In this document: positions 59,568-64,000 of the stretch, one piece after another | Layout of the letters: each line of letters begins with the position of its first letter | Numbering within the stretch: the first letter of the stretch is position 1 | Origin: Janthinobacterium sp. | GTDB lineage: Bacteria; Pseudomonadota; Gammaproteobacteria; Burkholderiales; Chitinibacteraceae | Assembly (NCBI GenBank): GCA_025360045.1 | Contig: JANYCY010000033.1 | Coordinates: 1-64,000, forward strand | Direction of reading: 5' to 3' | DNA: 64,000 nt | Notes under the pieces: model-generated | Databases searched by the model: none | What the model saw: the letters and a program-made list of their open reading frames with translations, nothing else | Told to the model about the DNA's origin: nothing | Program-made: the position numbers and the translations under genes

Positions 59568-61925
59568 ATGCCGCATACCGCTCAATCTGGTCAATCGCTT
59601 GGAAGCCGCATGGTTTTGGCCACGCTGGTTTTTTGTTTTGTTTTTACGCTTGGCGCCGTGGCCGTCAAAACATGGTCTGCATGGCAAATCAATTTAGCCG
59701 CGATGCGTAGCGAGCTCGGCCTGATCGCGCAGGTTTACCAACACACATTAAGTAAAGCCATCTGGGAGATGGATAGAGATGCGCTAAGCACCCATTTGGC
59801 CAGCGCCTCTAAAGTATTGGCCGTAGGTCAGATTGTCATCACTATTATGCCAGAGCAGCTTGCCACAGAAAGCTTTGCTTTCAAGCAACCCGGTTGGGAA
59901 AAATCGACCATCGCCCCCTCCCAACAACTTACTCTAAGTTACCAATCCTTTTCCAACGCCCCTAGCCAACAAGTAGGAAAGCTGACTCTTTATGGTGATG
60001 AACGCGTTTTGTGGTCACGTTTACGTGGTGAAGTAGCCGCAATTATTGTCACGCAAATTATCCAGTCCTTATTACTGGCAGGATTTATTATGCTGATCTT
60101 TAACCGCTCTGTGACGGTGCATGTTCAACGTATTGCCCACCATTTAGCTCAATTAAGCCCCGCTAATTTGGGCCATCCACTCATCATGCAACGCTCTCCT
60201 GAGCGGCAAGATGAGCTCAGCATGTTGGTGTCTGGCGTCAACCATTTGCAAGGCAGCCTGTCAGATTACTTGCAGCAGAAACAACTCTACGAACAGGAGC
60301 TAGCCGAGCATCGAGATCATTTGGCCGATCGAGTGTGGGAGCGTACTGCAGAATTATTCGCCGCCAACAAGGCATTGGCTAGCTCGGCCGAAACATTACG
60401 CCAGCTAGGGGATATCGGAAAGGAGCTGACTACCAGTTTAAATCCGCACGCTATTTGCCGGACACTTTATCGACACTTATGCGCCTTACTGCCCCTCGAT
60501 GCCTTTAGTGTTGCGCTGCTTGATGAGCAAGGAGATCGCTTAAACCTTATTTATTACATCGAAGATGGCAGAGTCGCCGCCCCCACTGTATTGATGCTTG
60601 ATCACCTCAGCTCGCTCTCCGTCTTAGCCTTTCGCGAAGAGCGTGAGCTGATTGTGGCGGATGAAGCACTTATCGAAAAAGCCCCTACACCCGAGGGAAT
60701 TACACCCGATGCTCCCATGCGCACTGCAGTGCTACGCCCCTTAATTGTGAACAGCCAACGTATTGGGGTGGTGTCTATCCAAAGCCATAGCGCCAATGCT
60801 TTTCAGGAAAGAGAGCTAGAAATTTTACGCTCTACTGCCGTTTATGCCGCCATTGCACTCGCCAATGCAACGGCCTACGCAGCAACAGAAGCATCTAGAG
60901 AACAAACCGCCAATGCATTAGAAGACTTGCGCCAAGCGCAGAGCCAGCTCATTCAATCCGAAAAAATGGCCACCCTTGGGCAATTGATTGCAGGTGTGGC
61001 CCATGAAATCAATACTCCGATTGGTGCAGTTAAATCCAGCGGTAAAAACATTGCCGATGCTCTAAGCCACGCCTTAGAAAACCTACCCAAGCTGTTTCAA
61101 TTGCTCAATGAAACTGACCAACGACGCTTTATGCAATTGATCAAGCACAAAGCTGAGCGCCTACTCAGCACCCGCGAAGAAAGAAGCAAAGTACGCGCAC
61201 TTAGCCAGCAACTAGCAGATGCTGCAATCTCCAACCCTCGCTACAAAGCAGGCATCTTGGTGCAATTACATGCCGAAAACCATCTTGCCGAGTATTTACC
61301 CCTGCTCATACACCCCGAAAGCGCCCTCATCCTTGATACGGCTTACAGTATCGCCAGCATTATCGGCAATACGGACAATATCAATATGGCGGTAGAAAGC
61401 GTCACCAAGATTATCTTTGCGCTGAAATCTTTCTCCCGCTTTAATCATGAGGGCGTCAGCATCGAAGCTCATTTAAAAGACGGCTTAGAAACCGTCCTGA
61501 CCATTTATCAAAATCAAATCAAACAAAATATCGAACTTATCCGTAATTATCAGGATATCGAGCCGATTATTTGTTTTCCTGACGAGCTAAATCAGGTGTG
61601 GACCAATCTCATCCACAATGCATTACAAGCGATGCAATATAAAGGGGTGCTTAAGGTAGAAATCAGCCGAAGCGGCAATGAAGCCATCGTAGCGATTTCT
61701 GATAATGGCTGTGGTATCCCAGAAAACATTCGCTCCCAAATATTTGACGTCTTTTTTACCACCAAGCCAGCAGGAGAAGGCAGCGGGCTGGGGCTGGATA
61801 TCGTCCAAAAAATCATCGCCAAGCATCGTGGCCGAATCGAAGTGCATAGCGAAGTAGGCCAAGGCAGCACCTTTACTATTTATTTGCCCTATCTCTCTGC
61901 AATAAGCCCTCTCTCAGCGATTTAA
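59568..61925 (+). CDS. Membrane sensor histidine kinase with GAF domain
   Basis: A 785-residue kinase: helix at about 15-38, periplasmic domain of about 125 residues, second helix at about 165-185, HAMP-like linker, coiled coil, GAF domain (about 285-435; ALLPLDAFSVALLDEQGDRL), dimerisation domain with His in LIAGVAHEINTPIGAVKSS (about 475), and HATPase (NQVWTNLIHNALQAMQYKG, SDNGCGIPENIRSQIF, GLGLDIVQKIIAKHRG). The insert between His box and N box is unusually long (about 170 residues). Its likely partner is the response regulator at 62113. Confidence 0.93.
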   Translation: MPHTAQSGQSLGSRMVLATLVFCFVFTLGAVAVKTWSAWQINLAAMRSELGLIAQVYQHTLSKAIWEMDRDALSTHLASASKVLAVGQIVITIMPEQLATESFAFKQPGWEKSTIAPSQQLTLSYQSFSNAPSQQVGKLTLYGDERVLWSRLRGEVAAIIVTQIIQSLLLAGFIMLIFNRSVTVHVQRIAHHLAQLSPANLGHPLIMQRSPERQDELSMLVSGVNHLQGSLSDYLQQKQLYEQELAEHRDHLADRVWERTAELFAANKALASSAETLRQLGDIGKELTTSLNPHAICRTLYRHLCALLPLDAFSVALLDEQGDRLNLIYYIEDGRVAAPTVLMLDHLSSLSVLAFREERELIVADEALIEKAPTPEGITPDAPMRTAVLRPLIVNSQRIGVVSIQSHSANAFQERELEILRSTAVYAAIALANATAYAATEASREQTANALEDLRQAQSQLIQSEKMATLGQLIAGVAHEINTPIGAVKSSGKNIADALSHALENLPKLFQLLNETDQRRFMQLIKHKAERLLSTREERSKVRALSQQLADAAISNPRYKAGILVQLHAENHLAEYLPLLIHPESALILDTAYSIASIIGNTDNINMAVESVTKIIFALKSFSRFNHEGVSIEAHLKDGLETVLTIYQNQIKQNIELIRNYQDIEPIICFPDELNQVWTNLIHNALQAMQYKGVLKVEISRSGNEAIVAISDNGCGIPENIRSQIFDVFFTTKPAGEGSGLGLDIVQKIIAKHRGRIEVHSEVGQGSTFTIYLPYLSAISPLSAI

Positions 61926-62112
61926 ACTATTTAAATACCAAGAAATAAGGCATGGGTAGATTCAAATATGCACCGCAAAAAACCTGCGCAGCTCCTATTT
62001 TTGAACTACAAAGAAAAGAACTGGTAAGCAAAAACAATGAAATATGTCAGTAAAAACAATAAATTACACAATTCATCTTATTTCAGTAACAAGCGATTTT
62101 TAGAGATTTAAA

Positions 62113-63099
62113 ATGGCAACCATTTTATGTGTAGATGACGACAGCAGCGTGTTAAGCGCCCTGCGCTCTTTATTGGGCCAGTGCTTAGAGCATGATCAAT
62201 TGGTCGAAATTGCCGAAAATGGAGCAGAAGCGCTAGAAATTATTGCTGAACTCGCCGAAGACGGGCTAGAGCTCAGCGTCATCATTGTCGATTACATCAT
62301 GCCTGGAATGAAGGGTGATGAACTCTTAGTGCAGGTGCACGAGCTGCTGCCCAATACGATTAAAATTATGCTGACAGGGCAAAGTGATTTAAACGGCGTG
62401 AAGCGCACCATCAACGAAGCTAATTTATTCCGCTTTTTAGAAAAACCTTGGCAAAACGAAGATATTGTCCTCACCGTACAAGCCGCCATCAGAGCCTACG
62501 AGTTGGATCATCGGCTAGAGCTGCAAAATCAAGAATTACAGCGTATCAATGAAGAGCTAGAGCTAATCGTGGGCGAGCGCACACGTCAACTGGTCGAAAA
62601 GAATAAAGAATTAGAACAATTGGCCGTCACAGATCGTTTAACCGGCCTCTATAACAGGCTGTTTCTTGACCAAGTATTAGAGCGAGAATTCAGCACCATA
62701 GGCCGCCACGGCACAACATTCTCATTAATATTGCTAGATATTGATCACTTCAAACACGTGAACGACACTTACGGCCATCACGCCGGAGACGAAGTACTCA
62801 AATCCATCAGCAAAATACTCAAAGAAAGCGTCAGAGAAAGCGATGTCGTTGGCCGCTGGGGGGGCGAAGAATTTCTCATCCTTTGCCCCAATACCTCACA
62901 CTCAGACACGCTTAAAATTGCCGAAAAACTACGTTTAGCCATCGAGCAATACGACTTCGCATCCATAGGCTGCCGCACCGCCAGCTTTGGCGTGGCCAGT
63001 TACCAACAGGGCGACACGATTGCCACGGTAGAAGCACGAGCCGACAAAGCACTTTATCTTGCCAAAGATAAGGGCCGTAACTGCGTGGAGTCTGGCTAA
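62113..63099 (+). CDS. Response regulator with diguanylate cyclase domain
   Basis: A 328-residue protein: receiver domain (1-125) with the acidic pair DDD at 8-10, phosphoacceptor Asp in IIVDYIMPGMKGDE and Lys in FLEKPW; coiled coil (about 130-170); GGDEF domain (about 175-325) with an intact active site GRWGGEEFLIL and an RESD inhibitory site five residues before it, so it should make cyclic-di-GMP with product inhibition. ATG at 62113 follows AGAGATTTAAA. Functional partner of the preceding kinase by position. Confidence 0.94.
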   Translation: MATILCVDDDSSVLSALRSLLGQCLEHDQLVEIAENGAEALEIIAELAEDGLELSVIIVDYIMPGMKGDELLVQVHELLPNTIKIMLTGQSDLNGVKRTINEANLFRFLEKPWQNEDIVLTVQAAIRAYELDHRLELQNQELQRINEELELIVGERTRQLVEKNKELEQLAVTDRLTGLYNRLFLDQVLEREFSTIGRHGTTFSLILLDIDHFKHVNDTYGHHAGDEVLKSISKILKESVRESDVVGRWGGEEFLILCPNTSHSDTLKIAEKLRLAIEQYDFASIGCRTASFGVASYQQGDTIATVEARADKALYLAKDKGRNCVESG

Positions 63100-63127
63100 G
63101 CTGCATGGTTCAAGCCAAGCACTAGGG

Positions 63128-63236
63128 ATAGTGCGCTAAACCTTAAAACACAGAGAAAACCCTTCAAGCGTTGGTTTTCTCTGTGGATCTTTGTGTTCTC
63201 TGTGGTTCAAGATTTGGCACTGTGTTACATCAAATC
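63128..63236. repeat. Family A inverted repeat
   Basis: CTAAACCTTAAAACACAGAG and AAAACCCTTCAAGCGTTGG on one side; TTTTCTCTGTGGATCTTTGTG, TTCTCTGTGGTTCAAGATTTG on the other; tail CTGTGTTACATCAAATCC as at 29190. Confidence 0.8.
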
Positions 63237-63707
63237 CTAAGCCGTCTGCAGCACCACAGGCCACGCGACTTGGCCAGGGATGCGGATCCCATCGTCTATC
63301 GTTCCCTGCTGCAAGCTATCTTGCTTGACCTGCAATACGATAAAACGCAGGTCATCTGTGCCGGTATTACGATAGGCACGGATTCCGCCTGTACTAACAC
63401 GCACCACCGAGCCCTCAGCAATCGCAAACAGTGCGTCATTCACCATAAATTCACCCTGCCCACTCAAAAATAAATATATTTCCTCATGCTCCCGATGCTG
63501 GTGAGAAAAAGGCATGGCGGCGCCCGGCGGAAAACAGTTGTAAGAGATTTCAGCCCCAGAGAGCTGCAATGCCTCTTTTAAAAATACCTTTCCTGGCACC
63601 TTGCGATTACCCAGCCCAGCAAAAGTGTATTCATACTGCATTAAACTCAGCAAAGATCCTAAATGAGCCGCGCTATAGTTAGCTCCGTGTTGGCTTTTAA
63701 CATCCAT
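63237..63707 (-). CDS. Cupin-domain protein
   Basis: A 156-residue single-domain cupin: motif 1 SHQHREHEEIYLFLSGQGEFMVN with two His and a Glu metal ligand, motif 2 RVSTGGIRAYRNTGTDDLRF. A small isomerase, dioxygenase or sensor role is possible; no substrate can be assigned. Divergent from the GlxA-type regulator at 63889, so the two may be functionally linked. Confidence 0.87.
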   Translation of the reverse strand: MDVKSQHGANYSAAHLGSLLSLMQYEYTFAGLGNRKVPGKVFLKEALQLSGAEISYNCFPPGAAMPFSHQHREHEEIYLFLSGQGEFMVNDALFAIAEGSVVRVSTGGIRAYRNTGTDDLRFIVLQVKQDSLQQGTIDDGIRIPGQVAWPVVLQTA

Positions 63708-63793
63708 GTCGAACTCCAGCGGTGGTTAGTTACAAGCTGATATTAGGTCTGGCGAAAGCATAAAGTCAGTGGCAATATAGACATTATTAATGC

Positions 63794-63935
63794 GGATATG
63801 GACAGAGTATGAACACCGTGGCTTTCATCCTGCCAGACGCTTTATTTACCTCTGGTTTATTGAATATGGATATGGATATGGGCACAGTATGAACACCGTC
63901 GCTTTCATCCTGCCAGACGCTTTATTTACCTCGGG
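63794..63935. repeat. Two direct 62 bp copies of the 5' end of the regulator gene
   Basis: 63794-63855 and 63874-63935 are near-identical (period 80 bp) and each includes upstream GGATATGG, AGTATGAACACCGT and the first 16 codons (TTTCATCCTGCCAGACGCTT). The first copy goes out of frame and stops at 63890-63892 after 27 codons. Confidence 0.9.
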
Positions 63936-64000
63936 TGTCACGGGGATGCTGGATCTGTTTTACTTTGCCAACCGCATTGCAGAGCAAGATGGTGGCCCTG
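63889..64000 (+). CDS. GlxA-like transcriptional regulator (AraC type), 5' part
   Basis: Only 37 codons are in the window: MNTVAFILPDALFTSGVTGM, followed by LDLFYFANRIAEQDGGP. This matches the beginning of the DJ-1/PfpI-like domain of GlxA-family AraC regulators (VAFVLPEGVSGLDLLGP-type). The gene continues beyond the window. A duplicated 5' end just upstream supplies a second ATG and probably an upstream peptide. Confidence 0.6.
   Translation, partial: MNTVAFILPDALFTSGVTGMLDLFYFANRIAEQDGGP

Overview
The window looks like chromosome of a motile, aerobic freshwater/soil betaproteobacterium of the order Neisseriales (Chromobacteriaceae/Chitinibacteraceae type, for example Iodobacter, Deefgea or Chitinibacter). 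This is inference from gene content (five chemoreceptors, trifunctional PutA, monofunctional RelA, recC standing alone, Orn, RsgA, YaeQ, YceH), moderate GC and several families of palindromic intergenic repeats. No rRNA and no CRISPR array is present; two tRNAs are.

Layout. 1-990: a MotB/ZorB-like OmpA protein behind a truncated upstream reading frame, possibly a Zorya-type remnant. 1010-12690: housekeeping and signalling genes (hslO with an HslV-like partner, pncC, orn, an M48 CAAX-protease-like gene, pterin dehydratase-rsgA, two chemoreceptors, relA). 12771-25702: a ~13 kb integrative element of P4/PICI-satellite type inserted at the 3' end of tRNA-Arg(CCT). It holds a tyrosine integrase, a DUF6387 cargo gene, AlpA-like regulators, an antirepressor, a convergent toxin-antitoxin operon, a duplicated RNA immunity region, a primase and a DUF927 helicase-like protein, all framed by inverted iteron arrays. 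No capsid, tail or packaging gene is seen, so it would need a helper or only replicate and integrate. 25830-64000: core genes again (DUF1415, MazG-like, YaeQ, YceH, putA, three chemoreceptors, TraB, an aldo/keto reductase, a 2-Cys peroxiredoxin, an exonuclease/DUF294 pair, tRNA-Ser(GCT), recC, a pseudouridine synthase, an Hpt/HD-GYP protein, a LysR/oxidoreductase pair, two tandem periplasmic binding proteins followed by a sensor kinase and a response regulator with GGDEF domain, a cupin and the start of a GlxA-type regulator).

Most notable: 19187-20123 is a tandem duplication of a complete P4-like CI-RNA immunity module. Each copy has the same sigma70-type promoter, a seqA element followed by a hairpin with a T run, a small structured RNA with seqB in a loop, a split seqC, and a 49-residue membrane peptide. 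Between the copies the complementary bases in seqA, seqB and seqC change together, and the stem of a UUCG hairpin shows compensating changes. The two copies therefore look like two functional antisense immunity RNAs with different specificities in one element, upstream of the replication genes they would silence. Second to this are the ~120 bp inverted iteron arrays (GGTGTGACC in exact 9 bp tandem) on both sides of the element's gene block, a second inverted repeat in the non-coding right end, and a three-way-junction RNA-like element with a U tract in front of the pseudouridine synthase gene.

Intergenic space is filled by at least four recurring inverted-repeat families: A (CACAGAG type), B (CGTCATTCCCGC type), C (GTAGGGCGGGTG type) and D (AATCCCCC type). 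All coordinates and motifs were read by eye; family assignments are from memory of the families and were not checked by any search.
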